A stretch of DNA of 64,000 nt, taken from assembly GCA_000827265.1 (NCBI GenBank), contig KN834762.1, forward strand, positions 64,939 through 128,938, read 5' to 3'. The notes below the pieces were generated by a model. The model saw nothing but the letters and a program-made list of their open reading frames with translations, was not told where the DNA came from and made no database searches. Of the stretch, positions 12,401-26,203 are shown piece by piece. Origin of the DNA: Collybiopsis luxurians FD-317 M1 (taxonomy: Eukaryota; Basidiomycota; Agaricomycetes; Agaricales; Omphalotaceae). The first letter of the stretch is position 1, and each line of letters opens with the position of its first letter. The position numbers and the translations under genes are program-made.

Positions 12401-14330
12401 CATCGAGGCAGCTAAGGATACCGATGGCGCCATTTGAACCGCTAGACTCGATCAAATCGATAGTGGGCTGCAAGTCGAGCCCAAAGTTGACATAATCCCA
12501 CTTGATCCCCTCTCTTGAATACTCCTCCTGCTCAAGAACAAACATATGGTGATTGAAGAACTGCTGCAGTTTCTCATTTGTGTAGTTGATCAGAAGCTGT
12601 TCGTACGTATTGATCTCGAAAATTTCGAACCCGGCAATATCAAGAACGCCGATAAAGGTAGATTTGGAAGAGGGTCGGTCAAGGGCTTGATTGATACGGT
12701 CGACGAGAAGACCAAAGGATTTCTCGTATAGGGTCTTTGAGAGCGCAGCAAGTTCATCCAGAGCTTGCTGACCCGTCCGCGCTTGCGTAACCCATTCGCG
12801 ACCAGCAAGAACGCGGGGACGTAGGACAGCCCGTGTGAATTCGGCGACTGGGATTCCAAGGAGATGACAGACGCGTTCGGCCTGCGAAGGATCTGGCATG
12901 ACCGCGTCATCAGCACGCGTGGACGTGATGGTGATGTTTCCAATGTGAAGGATGGCTGCGACGATACGGAAGAGATCAAATTGCTCGGAGGGAGTAAAAC
13001 CGACGACATCGAGGGCAGCTTTGAGAGCATTCCATTCTTCTATATCATCAACCCCATCTACTTCGCGTCTGCTCTTATTGAGAAACTCGTATTCTTCTAC
13101 TCCGCCTCCTAGAAGCAATTTTTCTGTTGGCAGGGTCAGTAAAAATGGCATAAATGATGAAAATAGGCTGTGACCTTTGAGACCAGATCCGCCGGCCAAT
13201 AGTTGGTAGAATACATGGAAACTCCGTTCAGCTTCACTTCGAACAACAACACGACTTTTTTCGAGTAGATACCAGTCAATGTTTGCTCCAGCAATACTAC
13301 CATCTGGAGCAAAAGATATTCGTACAAACTTGCCGAATCGACTAGAGTTGTTATTTCTTTGAGTCTGGGCATTCCCAAACGCCTCGAGAATAGGATTCGC
13401 CTGCAGAATCTGTCTTTCCAAAAGACCAAGTCTTCCTTTGGCTGTCATTGCGAATCCACTACCTGACGAAGACGGAGTGGCCGTATGTACGCGTTTCACA
13501 GAGTTGCTTCTGGGTAGGCCAGCAGAGGGCATTACGGATTGAGGGTTGGACATGGTTGGGGAACGTGAATGTGAGGGTGTTCCAGAGCTTTGATGCACGT
13601 CGGTAGCGATCGCAGCCAGATATTGGATGACCTTTTTTGTACTTTCAGTCTTGCCGGCTCCAGATTCACCTCTGTAAACTGTGTTAGAACGTGCACATTT
13701 GACCATACAAGACCGACTCGCGTTATAAGGATACTTTGATTCTCTCTCTCTTCACCCATGTTTACCCATGCTCGCTCGGCAACTGCGAATATGTGAGGAG
13801 GATTCTCATCCCTTCGTTTACTGCGGTACTGGTGTATGATGGCATCGGAATAGAGAGGAAGACTTTGATAGGGATTGACTGCGACCAAGAACAAGCCAGA
13901 GTATGTCTATCGACGGTTAGGGCTCTGAGTTGATCAAGTCACAAGAGGCTTACATAGATTGCTCCAGAACCAAATCGCAGGCGGAGATTGTGAACAACAC
14001 TAGCTTCATTGAGGAAGGTAAGATCTGCAATATCGTCTACACGATCAAACTTTGGGGGATTCATCTTGGATAGAGTGAACAGAGGAACATGTCGGACCTA
14101 AAGCAGCAATGTTAAGGATAGAAGCTCAAGTTTCCAAGTTGCCCATTACGCACTTCGCCCCCAGCAGCCATAATGATATCACCATACTCGCCATCTTCGT
14201 TGTGAACCCAACCTGCGAGATACCCCTCTTTGTCGTCCGGAACCCAAACCCATTTTTTCTCGTTGAATTCAGCCTGTGCAGCAGCGGCACGAGCAGCCTC
14301 TGCACTCTGCGAAAGTCGCGGTGCAGGCAT
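6495..14330 (-). CDS. Class II myosin heavy chain (conventional, cytokinetic)
   Basis: Actin motor of the contractile ring. Sixteen exons on the minus strand: 14154-14330, 13954-14097, 13722-13906, 11463-13671 (with an in-frame 51-nt intron near 13134-13186), 10788-11407, 10049-10736, 8579-9994, 8382-8523, 8254-8325, 8085-8192, 7774-8034, 7690-7725, 7094-7638, 6766-7041, 6635-6714, 6495-6582. The sum is a whole number of codons, about 2331 aa. The motor (about 1-850) has the P-loop [10 protein letters not shown], switch 1 [10 protein letters not shown], switch 2 DIAGFE and the SH helix region [20 protein letters not shown] Ser/Pro-rich insert of about 60 residues follows the P-loop helix. One IQ motif ([12 protein letters not shown]) precedes about 1440 residues of heptad coiled coil, ending in a short non-helical tail ([12 protein letters not shown]). 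Two introns have GC donors: 13721-13672 and 7689-7639. The Cdc4-type light chain gene lies at 26.2-26.9 kb. Confidence 0.96.
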
Positions 14331-15056
14331 TGGAAAGGATGAGACAGCAGCAAGTGACGATGGTAGATGGGTTGAAATTGATGGTAAGAGTTACAAATGG
14401 ATACGATTAGATCCAGATAACGAATGAGAGAGAGAAGAAGGGGTTGTGCTGATGGTGGTCGTTGTGGTCGTGAAAGGCGTTGAGGATAGGGTGAGGAGAG
14501 AGCAAGTTACATATTTCCAAATCGAGCTGTTTCAACATCAAAGCTTTGGGCGCCTAATTGCACAAGTCCACAATTTCCAAATCAAGTTTCAACTCTTGGA
14601 CCATTTCGTTTCTTATTTACAAAGCAAAAAATGTGCAGGATCGACGAATCGGTACATAAAGTGCCACGGGCCACGACTTTGTTGCAGTCCAAAGGTCAAA
14701 CGGTAGCCACATTATGAATGAGATCAAAGGCAATAATTTAGTCGAGATCGTGAGGAGTTTACTGTATATGTTCACGTTCCAGCAAATTTCGTGATTATTA
14801 AACTTGGAAGAGGAGATATGGAATGAAAATAACAGGTACTCTGAAGGATGCAATGAGTGGGGCTGAAACGCGACTCAATCCTCACACCCTTGCCTTGGTC
14901 ACACTTCTCTGCGAGGAACAGCACTTGGAGATGCCATCGACTGCAACAAAACTTGCTCCCTCGATGGCATAGAGTCAACAGGGTCCCAGCTGGAAAGGGA
15001 GAAGAACCGAGAACGAAATAGTCACGTGTTAAATATTAGACTTTCTCTCCGATTTC
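14331..15056. promoter_or_regulatory. Divergent promoter region, myosin II / uS4m
   Basis: About 725 bp between two start codons on opposite strands, so it must hold both promoters. No clear TATA box or known motif; no convincing ORF. Confidence 0.5.
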
Positions 15057-16144
15057 ATGAGGGAACGAAATGTCCTGAACATTGCTCGGGCGATGCCTCG
15101 TATGGTACGTATCCTTCTCCAGCTCTACACTCTCTATTCACAAACACCCCAGAGCTGGCATCCCATAAACCTGTACAATCTCTGGCAACGCAGTTCCCCC
15201 ACCAAAAAAGCCCGGGAAATCGTCTTCCGCGTAACCAAAGACACCCTCTTTCAACAACGCTGGAAATCCAAAGCCCTCGTACGAGCCTATCACGGAGACT
15301 ACATCCCCGAAAAGATTTTCAAAAAATGGTATATCCCGGACAACCTTCCCAATGTACGTCCGAGAAAGGTATTAAACGGTGACGACAAGGAGTCGTTGGA
15401 GGAATATGCCGGTAGAAAAAAACGAGAAGACGAGTATGAAGAAGCGGAATATGAAGACGGAATGGCTCCCGTTGGAAGTTTGATGCTTTCCGAAGTCGAG
15501 AGACGGATAGACACTGTCGTCTTTCGCGCTTGTTTTGCACATTCGGTATATGAAGCAAGGAGACTGGTCATTCACGGTAACGTTATGCTCAACGGAATAC
15601 GAGTAAGTTTTAACCTACTCTCAAGCTTTCGCCGACTCATTGTTTCTAGCATCAAAACGCAAATACGCGCTTAAAACCCGGCGACATGATCACCGTGGAC
15701 CCCTCCGCAATCCGTTTCTTCAAACCCCCACGAGACGAATACACAGACGACGTGAACAAGGACGAAAAGGACAAGGCTGACCTTACTCCCTTCCATCTCC
15801 CCGAATACGCGTCTCCGTGGCTCTTTGTTCCGGCTTACATCGAACCCAACTTTGCAACCTGCTCCGCCGTCTACGTCCGTCACCCCACTGCCCGACCAGG
15901 CTATTCCGAAATCCCTACCCCGTACGACGCAGACGGTGAAGTCATTCGTTTCGCTTGGGAGTGGTACTCTAGGATACGACCCAGAATCAGGAGCAAAACT
16001 CGCTTGGCTCGCATGCCAGAGGATAGGGCGTACGATCCCAGTACTCGGTTGGAAACGGAAGCTAGAAGGACTCAGGAGCAAATTCTTTCCAGACGGGCTG
16101 CCGCCGCGAGGTCGGGCATTATTTTATCAGAGCCGCCAAAGTGA
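15057..16144 (+). CDS. NAM9: Mitochondrial small-subunit ribosomal protein uS4m
   Basis: Primary rRNA-binding protein of the mitochondrial small ribosomal subunit. Exons 15057-15104, 15153-15602, 15650-16144 give 330 aa. The N-terminus after splicing reads ARAMPRMSWHPINLYNLWQR, typical of fungal Nam9. The S4 RNA-binding domain spans about residues 140-190: RRIDTVVFRACFAHSVYEA then RRLVIHGNVMLNG, continued across the second intron by NTRLKPGDMITVDP. The C-terminal extension (PGYSEIPTPYDADGEVIRF and a basic tail) is usual in fungal homologues. The stop is only 88 bp from the stop of the convergent PDA1 gene, so the two 3' UTRs probably overlap. Confidence 0.9.
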
Positions 16145-16232
16145 TTATATTAGCCTAAAGTCTATGGTATTGGCAGCACTAATCCTAATGAGTACGGATA
16201 CAATACGTCTATAACGCACGCGAAAGAGTAAG

Positions 16233-17801
16233 CTAGTAGTGGTGAACCTGGACGCGGAGAATTAGGTGATGAACAAAGAGTCAGTACCTTTCACTTACCT
16301 CCTCCCTCTCTCTGCCCCTCATGAATGACGGCTCCGTGCCGGCATAGTAGATATCGGTCCAAAGATCCTTGGGATCGGGGATGGGTGAAGCCTTGGCGAC
16401 CTCGACTGCGGCGTCAACCGTGGATTTTGCTTCCTTGTCAATTTGCTGGGACGAAAATGTCAAAACCCCTGTAAATGAATTGAGATGGGGCAACGAACCT
16501 TGAGTTCCTGCTCAGAAGCAAGACCCCATTCTTCAATGTATTTCTGAAGACCACGAATGGGGTCTTGGGTGCTACGCATCCTCTGTACTTCTTCACGGGT
16601 ACGGTAGGTAGTACCGGGGTCAGACATTCTGATTGCACCGTGAGCAATAATTGCAATAGAATAGGATAATGGACATACGAGTGACCTCCGTAACGGTAGG
16701 TAACAAACTCAAGCAGTAGAGGACCTCTCTTGTCTTCGACGGCCCACTTTCTGGCGTATTCTACACTCTGTTTGACGGCAATAATGTCCATTCCATTGAC
16801 CTATAGGTCGAATAAGTAAGCAAAGTAAATAAAACGTAAAAAAAATAAAACATGCCTGAAGACCAGGAATCTTGTCACCACGAGTAAAGTATTGGGTGTT
16901 GGAAGAGCTGCGCTCAGCCGAAGTACCCATACCATACTTGTTGTTTTCACAAACAAAGATGCAAGGAAGGTCCCAGAGTTTAGCCTGTCATTGAATAGTA
17001 AGCAACGTGATGCGATTGAGTCGCCCGAACGAACCATATTGAAAGCCTCAAAGACCTGACCCTGGTTAGCCGCGCCATCACCGTACATGGTAAACGTGCA
17101 GTTTGGCTCTTCGTTGTATTTTTGAGCAAAAGCAATACCGGCACCGAGTGGCACCTGAGCTCCGACGATACCGTTACCTCCGAAGAAGGAGGGGGTAAAG
17201 ATGTGCATGGAACCACCCTTTCCATGAGACATTCCAATTTGCCTTCCAAGGAGTTCGCCAATAACTCCCTCTATTGTTCCGCCACGAAGAACAGCTAGAG
17301 GATGACAGCGGTAGGAAGTAATGACTTTGTCATTTTTGGTGATACCGTGCTCGAGACCGACTGAAACTGCTTCCTGAAGAAAAAAATGAGGAGTTGAAAG
17401 AAACGCCAACAAAACATAGCATACCTGACCAATAGCCAAATGACAAAAGCCACGAATTAATTTTGCCTTGTAAAGAGCGTCGGCAGCCATTTCCATCCTA
17501 CGCATGGTTTGCATCTGCCTGTACATTTCTAAAAGCTCATGTTTTGTGACCTTGACGTCGAGCTCTGGTTTTTCGCAGTTGAAAGTTTGGAAAGAGTCTT
17601 CGTGGATTTTTACGGAGAATGGGTTGGTTTCATGAGGACTGTCCTGCAGCTGTGTAGTGTCGGCAGTTGTTTGGATTGAACGAGAGAGCAATGGCTGGAA
17701 GGGCTGAAGACAAAGAGTTGGATACGAATTAAAAGAGTAAAAAGGCAACGTACCAGTCGAGCGACGCGACGAGGAAAACGAAGACGAGCAACAGAGGCCA
17801 T
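16233..17801 (-). CDS. PDA1: Pyruvate dehydrogenase E1 component, alpha subunit
   Basis: Thiamine-diphosphate subunit that decarboxylates pyruvate in the mitochondrial PDH complex. Exons (minus) 17754-17801, 17425-17703, 17035-17373, 16856-16984, 16679-16800, 16628-16499, 16445-16299, 16247-16233 give 402 aa. The first 16 residues ([16 protein letters not shown]) are Arg-rich without acidic residues, as in a mitochondrial presequence. Motifs: [22 protein letters not shown], the ThDP site [21 protein letters not shown] and the phosphorylation loop [19 protein letters not shown], whose Ser residues are the usual PDH kinase targets. The last exon codes only VHHY and stop. The intron 16855-16801 uses GC as donor; a GT donor would break the conserved IPGLQ-VNGMDI junction. 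Confidence 0.97.
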
Positions 17802-18038
17802 GAAAGTCGGAAGCTGAAGCGCGACGGGTGGGAATCAAGTTGTATTCCGCAAACTTCCGTTGAAAAAAAAAATGACAGTTAATGTACCTCTCGCTTATTA
17901 GAAAAGAAATTGTCTTTATCAAGTACTAGTATACTTTGAATATATATTATTTACTTGTAACCAAGTCGGCTCCCTTATGCTACCGATCAGAGTCACCATT
18001 ATAAATTCCTTCTCTCTTTCGTACCATCATCACAAATC

Positions 18039-20259
<2,221 letters not shown>

Positions 20260-20959
20260 GGACTCGAGTAGGGCGCTGGATGCCCGAACAACAAGTATCA
20301 GCAGCTTTTGATTAAAATTACAAAGGAAGGAAGGAAGGGACTTTATTTTTCTATCACACTCATTTTCAGGACTGGCAAAAAAAACAGAACAAAAGGAAAT
20401 TTTATCGAGTGTTGTTGTAAAAAAAAAAGAAAAGCAAACAGTGGAATGGGAAACTCTTTGGGACTTTGTTCCCCCTGCATGCGGGCACAAGTGTACTTGG
20501 TTGTCTTTTATCTTTATCTCGAGTTGCCCTTCTTGTAATCTCGTTGGTACTATTCTGGTAGCGTATGCCCTCCCCTCCCTGTGATTATCTGGAGGGATGG
20601 TATTGTAAGCGTAGCCCTTTTGACCGCATTATGGGATGTTCCAAATTCGATATCTAATAAACGCTGGGAACCATCGACATCACAGTGAGTGCTCACGCGA
20701 ATTTTATATGGATGCTAGTATTCTTGCATTGTATGTATACGATATCTTTTGATTTATCTGCGTACCTTCTTTTCCTCTGCATCGCCCCCATCGTTAATGT
20801 GTACATCTATGACATTCAGCATGGACCTGAAGAAATCTTCCCGACATAGATTGCCCATGTATGATACGTAAATGTCAAAGCGGGTTATCGCAAGTATAGC
20901 ATTGAGTGGAGCGTGTTCACAGTGCTAAAATACAAGGTACGTAATAATAATATATATCC
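20260..20959. other. Convergent spacer, YPK1 / FAD monooxygenase
   Basis: 700 bp between two gene 3' ends. Contains A-rich and T-rich stretches suitable for 3' processing (a long A-run near 20418). No ORF with family resemblance, RNA gene or repeat found. Confidence 0.55.
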
Positions 20960-22423
20960 TCACCTATTTCCCAGTCCAGAAAGCTGCCATACAGTACGAC
21001 TCTTGAATGGCGGCAAACGACCGACTAGACGCAGTATCCAGACAGGCCAGTTGAAGAGCCGCGGTTTTGTAACAAAGTCGGCTGCGCCCATAAAACCTTT
21101 GGTCATCTTTATAATCCCAAGCCCTCTTTCTCGCCTTTCTGCAGCATATCTTGCAAGTGCAGAAGTGTCTTCTTGTCCTGCCTCTGCCAGAGGCTGCTGC
21201 TCTGTTTTGCGGATGTAGTCTGCCAAAATGGGGCCAAGACCGCTGGCATCTCGCAAACCGAGATTCATTCCTTGGCCACCGGCAGGCGAATGGATATGTG
21301 CTGCATCACCTACAAGAAATACGAGTCCCCCGTGCGCTTGCTTGAAGAAAACGTCCGCGATTGCAGAGTGTGTACGAACGCGTGTCGCCCAGTGGACTTT
21401 GGTAATTTGTACCGGACGAGGGTTGACCTGAGAGTCTGAAGATAGGTAAATCGGACCTCGTTCGCTGAAATTGGCCTGGATATACTCCATCGAGGGTTGG
21501 GAGGGAGGTTCTCCCAGGTTCCGGGGCACATTAAAGCCAAGTCGGTACACCGTCTCAGTAGAATTGTACAGCATTTCACCAACGGCCGGTTTCCCTAGTG
21601 GCACAAGTAGGAACATCCCCGTCTCCGAAGCAGTAAGAGATATTCCTCCAGTTGCCAAGATAGGGTCCTGGCTTTCCGGAAGAGACAGCGACACGTCTGC
21701 CAGCACCATCTGTGCGACCCTGTCGTTTACAGAGTCGTCGAACGCAATTCCGTCTGGATCAGCAAAATGAATTCCGCATAGCTGACGTATCTGAGGAACG
21801 AAATTGATTCTTGCATTAGTGCTTTCAAATCATGATGGAGAAAAGGTGGTGTCTACCGCGGACTTGGCGCCATCTGCTCCTATGACATGTTCTGCCTTTA
21901 CAGTCTCGCCCGATTCAAATAGAACGTCTATCCCTTTTCCTGCCCCTTCCTGCATACCTATTACGGACTTGGGCCTGACAACATTAACACCTAATTCGTT
22001 CAACCTTTCCTCAAGTATGTGCTCAGTAGCCGTTTGCGACAGTACCAGCGCAAAGGGAAATTTGGTGTAGGAGGAGATGTAACTGAAGTCGGTCTCAAAA
22101 ATAGCGGATGTCCTATCGCCAAATCTCCACCTGGTTCCTTTCACACCCAGCTCAATCAATTTAGTAGCACAGCCGTATGTATCCAAAGCCTTGATGAACA
22201 GAACTTCAGTATGGAGCTAAAAATGTCAGACCGTTCCTACCTCGAGAGTAGCGGCATGAATAACAATGGCCCTAGAAGTATTCGTTCCCTTTTCTGCCCC
22301 GTCCACAATGGTGAGCCGAGAAGGATTAATCCCATTACAAATGAGAGATATGGCAGCAGCAAGACCTGTCGGGCCAGCCCCGCAGATGAGGATTTGAGTT
22401 TCAGAGGGTAGAGAAGCAATCAT
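20960..22423 (-). CDS. FAD-dependent monooxygenase (PHBH / phenol hydroxylase-like)
   Basis: Flavoprotein hydroxylase, usually acting on aromatic substrates with NAD(P)H and O2. Exons (minus) 22241-22423, 21857-22189, 20960-21790 give 448 aa. Motifs: Rossmann fingerprint ILICGAGPTGLAAAISL at the N-terminus, the DG motif GADGAKSAVRQ (VRQ joined across intron 2 as A-IRQLCG), and the FAD ribityl/GD motif FLVGDAAHIHSPAGGQGMN. The C-terminal thioredoxin-like domain of phenol hydroxylases is absent; a basic amphipathic tail (FNWPVWILRLVGRLPPF) may touch membrane. No targeting peptide. No biosynthetic partner gene sits beside it, so the substrate cannot be inferred. Two inverted repeats lie just upstream (22466-22500, 22549-22571). 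Confidence 0.88.
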
Positions 22424-22465
22424 AAAGAAGGAGACGGATATGGTAGGCTGAGGGAGGACTCATTT

Positions 22466-22500
22466 ATATGACCCGGAAGGAACAGGGGTCCGAGTCATAT
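22466..22500. repeat. Inverted repeat in monooxygenase promoter
   Basis: 12-nt arms atatgacccgga (22466-22477) and tccgagtcatat (22489-22500), 11 of 12 pairing, spacer 11 nt, 43-77 bp upstream of the start codon. The size fits a dimeric transcription factor site or a 5' UTR hairpin. Confidence 0.6.
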
Positions 22501-22548
22501 GAGAAGTAAGAAGGAAATCTGTGTTCATCAAGTGTTTGCTTGAATCAG

Positions 22549-22571
22549 GCATTCGGATGACAACCGAATGC
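22549..22571. repeat. Short perfect inverted repeat
   Basis: gcattcgg (22549-22556) and ccgaatgc (22564-22571) pair perfectly around a 7-nt spacer, in the same promoter as the longer inverted repeat. Confidence 0.5.
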
Positions 22572-23966
22572 AGCACAAAAAATGAATTTAATTCTTGGCT
22601 TTCGACGTTGAACCATAATAAATACTTCTAGGAACAAAATTCAGATGGAATGAACTGAATGTAGACGTTAATTCAGACTGCGGGACTACTTGCTCGGAAA
22701 GATGAGAGTTCATGTTCTGTCAACTATCCGTATAACCGTGGATCAAGATCAATGATGAATGAAACAATTTTGGCGGTAACAACGACGACGATGGCGGGAG
22801 TGGCGGTGGCAGTCAGTACCGAAGTCGTAAGAACCTTCTGGTTATTCGGCGGCTTGACAAAGACCCTCCATTATGTCTGAATATGGCCGGTCAAAGCGAG
22901 CTATCACAACATAATTGTGCATCGAAATGGGAGGCAGAGAGCATAGATAGACGAGAACCTTTATGCCAGCAGGAAGATGATGATGTGCATGGTTTTCTAG
23001 CATAAACCCGGTGACGGGCGTTCGGGTGACAGTGGCGACCACGCCCTCAATCTTTAACCCCCTCCCCCCCTCAACTAGCCCCGCATTGGGTGGCACACTG
23101 CACCCCCCGTAATGAGCAAGCTATCGTTCTGTATATAAATATTTCATAAGAAATCACCTAAGACTCGGAATAAACCCCGGAGTTACTGAAGTGAGTTCTG
23201 AAGAGCGCTGCCTTTCCTACCAAGTAAGTCGGGAAAATGTTCAAAAAAAGACTAGAAGGCTATTTGGATGTAGGGGTTATTTTTTTTTTTGCTTTGCAAA
23301 GCACTCGGCACTGCGCAGGCCCGGGAAGATAACAAATTAAGCTCAGTTCGTCTGAATGGTCCTACTTTGTTGAACATCCTCATTGTTAGAGGTATCAAGT
23401 ACAAAGTACGGAGTGAGGGCCCTGATAGCAATATTGGTACCCGGCCAAATTTACTCCCGCTTGCAGCAAGTCAAAGATAAACTGAAACCACAGATCTTCG
23501 TGCTCCCATACCGTACATATGATCAAGAACTCCTGTAACGACTTGCCAGACCTTTTCGGGTATTAACTGATTCAATACCGGCTGGATAAATGACCCCGGA
23601 AAACTTAATGCTTCTCCTCGAAAATCCTAGCCATATACAGGATATTGTTCTCACTCGACTGACATGGAGTTGTTGCGAATGACAAACTCACAACGCGATC
23701 ACCTGCAAATTTGAACGCCGAAAATTCGCCTAGTTGGCTTCCTCTCAATCATCATTCTCAGGCGGCCCACGCGCCTTTCCGAGGTTATTTCGGAGTAATT
23801 TTTCAGGTACTGGGCAAGTCGTCGCTTTAGTGATTTACATCGTCATATGGACCAGGTAGAAATCTCTGATACAGCTGAAGCGAAAATAGACGAGCTGACC
23901 TACCTCCGTGAGACGAAGAATTCTCATAAGGGATTTACGTTGCGCGAACCCATGGCCAGAATCGCA

Positions 23967-23974
23967 GATATAAG
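23967..23974 (+). promoter_or_regulatory. TATA-like element before GH30
   Basis: gatataag, about 52-59 bp upstream of the GH30 ATG, the only TATA-like octamer in the 100 bp before the gene. Confidence 0.35.
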
Positions 23975-24025
23975 TACTCTAAATTCTAATTCACGACTTT
24001 GCCATTGCATTTGTCTAAAGTGATC

Positions 24026-26052
24026 ATGCATAACATCTACACTTTCCTGACCCTTTTCGCCCAACTTGCGTACGGAGCCCACCTACCTCGCGGCGCTTCC
24101 GATGCGGGCGAAAGGCTCTCGCCTAGAGCAGCCACCGTGGCCCTCACCGTTGACCTAGATACTACATTCCAAACAATGGATGGTCTGCTGATCATCTGCT
24201 CTGCATTCCTGACGAACCTAATACCACTTTTTACTAGGTTTCGGTACATCCGAAGCTTTTGGTCGTGCCGAGAACATTTTCGATGCCCCTCCAGCCGCAC
24301 AGACCGCTGCCCTCAACCTGCTATTCAACCCTACTACCGGTGCAGGTTTCACTATCCTGCGGAATCGCATAGGCAACGGTAACACTGCTTCGGACAGTAT
24401 CGAGCCCAATCCACCCTCATCTCCAATGGCCACTCCCGCCTACGATTTCGACGGATTCGATTCGGGTCAAGTTTGGTTGTCGCAGCAAGCTCGCGCTCTG
24501 GGTGTCAAGTACATCTACGCCGATGCTTGGGGGGCTCCATACTTTATGAAAACAAATGACGACTTGGGCAGTGTGTAATCCGTTTAGCTAAAAGGGTGAC
24601 CTTGTCTCTTAAGTTCCCGATTTACCCTTTTCAGATGGCGGTTTCTTGTGCGGAGTAACGGGAGAAACATGCGCTTCAGGAAACTGGTTGCAGGCGTACG
24701 CCAACTTCCTAGTTCAATATATCAAATTCTACCAAACTGAAAACGTAACGATCGATTATCTGGGCTTCCTGAACGAACCAGAGTTTGCGTAAGTAGAAGA
24801 AGTTGCGCGAGTAGAAACAAAAGTACTTACACCCAATCAACACCTTTAGTCCCTCGTACTCATCAATGTTATCCGATGGGCAGCAAGCAGCAGACTTCAT
24901 CAAAGTCTTGCACCCCACGCTTGCCAGCTCCGGCCTTTCGAATGTAAAGATTGCGTGCTGCGACTCTGAAGGTTGGCAAAACCAAAAGACCATGACGGCC
25001 GACATGGTCTCGGCGGGCGTCGACAGTGAAATCGGCATCATCTCCTCCCACTCGTACACCACTCAGCCGGATACGCCTATCAACATTGACCACAATGTCA
25101 GTTAAGCTCATTCGACGCATAAGTGTATCATTTATGGAACTCGTTTAGGTCTGGATGACCGAATACGCCGACTTGAATGGCGCTTGGGATACAAACTGGT
25201 TCCAGAGCGGCATTTTTGGTGAGGGATTTACTTGGTTCGTCTTCATCACCGCTCTTCATGAAGCAGAAACCTAACAAATCCATGCAACAGGGCTCAACTC
25301 ATCTATAACGGCATCGTCAACGCTGGCCTCAGTGCTTACCTCTACTGGGAGGGTAAGCAGTCCTGCGCAACTTCATACTTACCTTACTATCCCCATCACA
25401 GGCGCAGAATCAGATGCGGCGACCAATTCGTGCCTCATATCTATCGAAGACTCCGGCACCGTGATAGCGTCGGCTCGTCTATGGGCTATGGCGCAGTGGA
25501 GTCGATATGTCCGTCCCGGAGCAGTTCGTACCGCGACAACGAGCGGTTCATCTAGTCTTCTGACTAGCGCCTTCAAAAACACCGACGGAACTGTATCTGT
25601 GCAAGTGTTGAATACCGCAACGTCATCTCAGTCTGTCACCATCACAGTCTCCGGGGGATCGTCTGCTTCAGTTACAGCATTTACTAGTAACCAGGCGAAT
25701 GGAGGCGTTCCAAGTGCCTTGGCAGTCACTCTGAACGGCGGTGTTATCAGCGCTACGGTCTCTGCTAGCTCGATGACAACCTTCATCCTGTCCGGAGTGA
25801 GTCCTGCACCATCCAGTTCATCCTCTGTTCCACCCACGACTACGGCTCCCACAACTTCGCCAACAGCTACTACACCTGCTTCCGGTGGAACTGTAGCTGA
25901 ATTTGGACAGGCGAGTATGTTTAGCCGCAGATATACCAACAGCTGAACGTTTGACTTTCTAGTGCGGTGGGATCGGTTGGACGGGTCTCACAGCCTGCGC
26001 GGCTCCTTTCACCTGTCAAGTCCTCAACCCGTACTTCTCCCAGTGTTTATAG
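24026..26052 (+). CDS. Secreted GH30-family glycoside hydrolase with C-terminal CBM1
   Basis: Predicted extracellular endo-hydrolase of plant or fungal cell-wall polysaccharide (xylanase-like or beta-1,6-glycanase-like GH30). Exons 24026-24182, 24238-24570, 24635-24788, 24850-25096, 25149-25234, 25291-25352, 25402-25910, 25963-26052 give 545 aa. Signal peptide about 1-19 (MHNIYTFLTLFAQLAYGAHL). The catalytic barrel has GFGTSEAFGRAENIF, YLGFLNEPEF (acid/base Glu) and WMTEYADLNG (nucleophile Glu), then a beta domain, a Ser/Thr/Pro linker (about 470-500) and a CBM1 (GQCGGIGWTGLTAC ... YFSQCL), the fungal cellulose-binding module. The CBM is joined by an intron with a GC donor (25911-25962); no GT donor keeps its first Cys in frame. 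The exact GH30 subfamily cannot be set by eye. Confidence 0.9.
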
Positions 26053-26203
26053 AGGTAGGTTGAGAACGAAGAGTGAACTTGTTTGATGAATCGGCCTGTC
26101 GAACAAAGATAGCACATGAAATAACCTCGATTCAGGACATGTATCGATACCGTCCAATATGATAAAATACAGAGTGAAGTCGTATCATCACATCGACAAC
26201 ATT

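Larger units (their letters stand above)
22424..24025. promoter_or_regulatory. Large divergent spacer, FAD monooxygenase / GH30
   Basis: 1.6 kb between two divergent genes. Holds two short inverted repeats near the monooxygenase start and a TATA-like element before GH30. A minus-strand reading frame of 84 codons (22842-23096) resembles nothing I know and is not called. A poly-T run lies at about 23281-23290. Confidence 0.55.

Noticed and set aside
13134..13186. Reading the 51-nt stretch near myosin 13.1 kb as coding (17 hydrophobic residues)
   Set aside because: It is flanked by GT and AG, has a multiple-of-three length, and removing it restores the conserved GLKEKLLLGG-EEYEFL region; still unproven without cDNA.
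22842..23096. 84-codon minus-strand ORF in the GH30 upstream spacer
   Set aside because: No motif, no splice partners, poor codon pattern; kept as intergenic.
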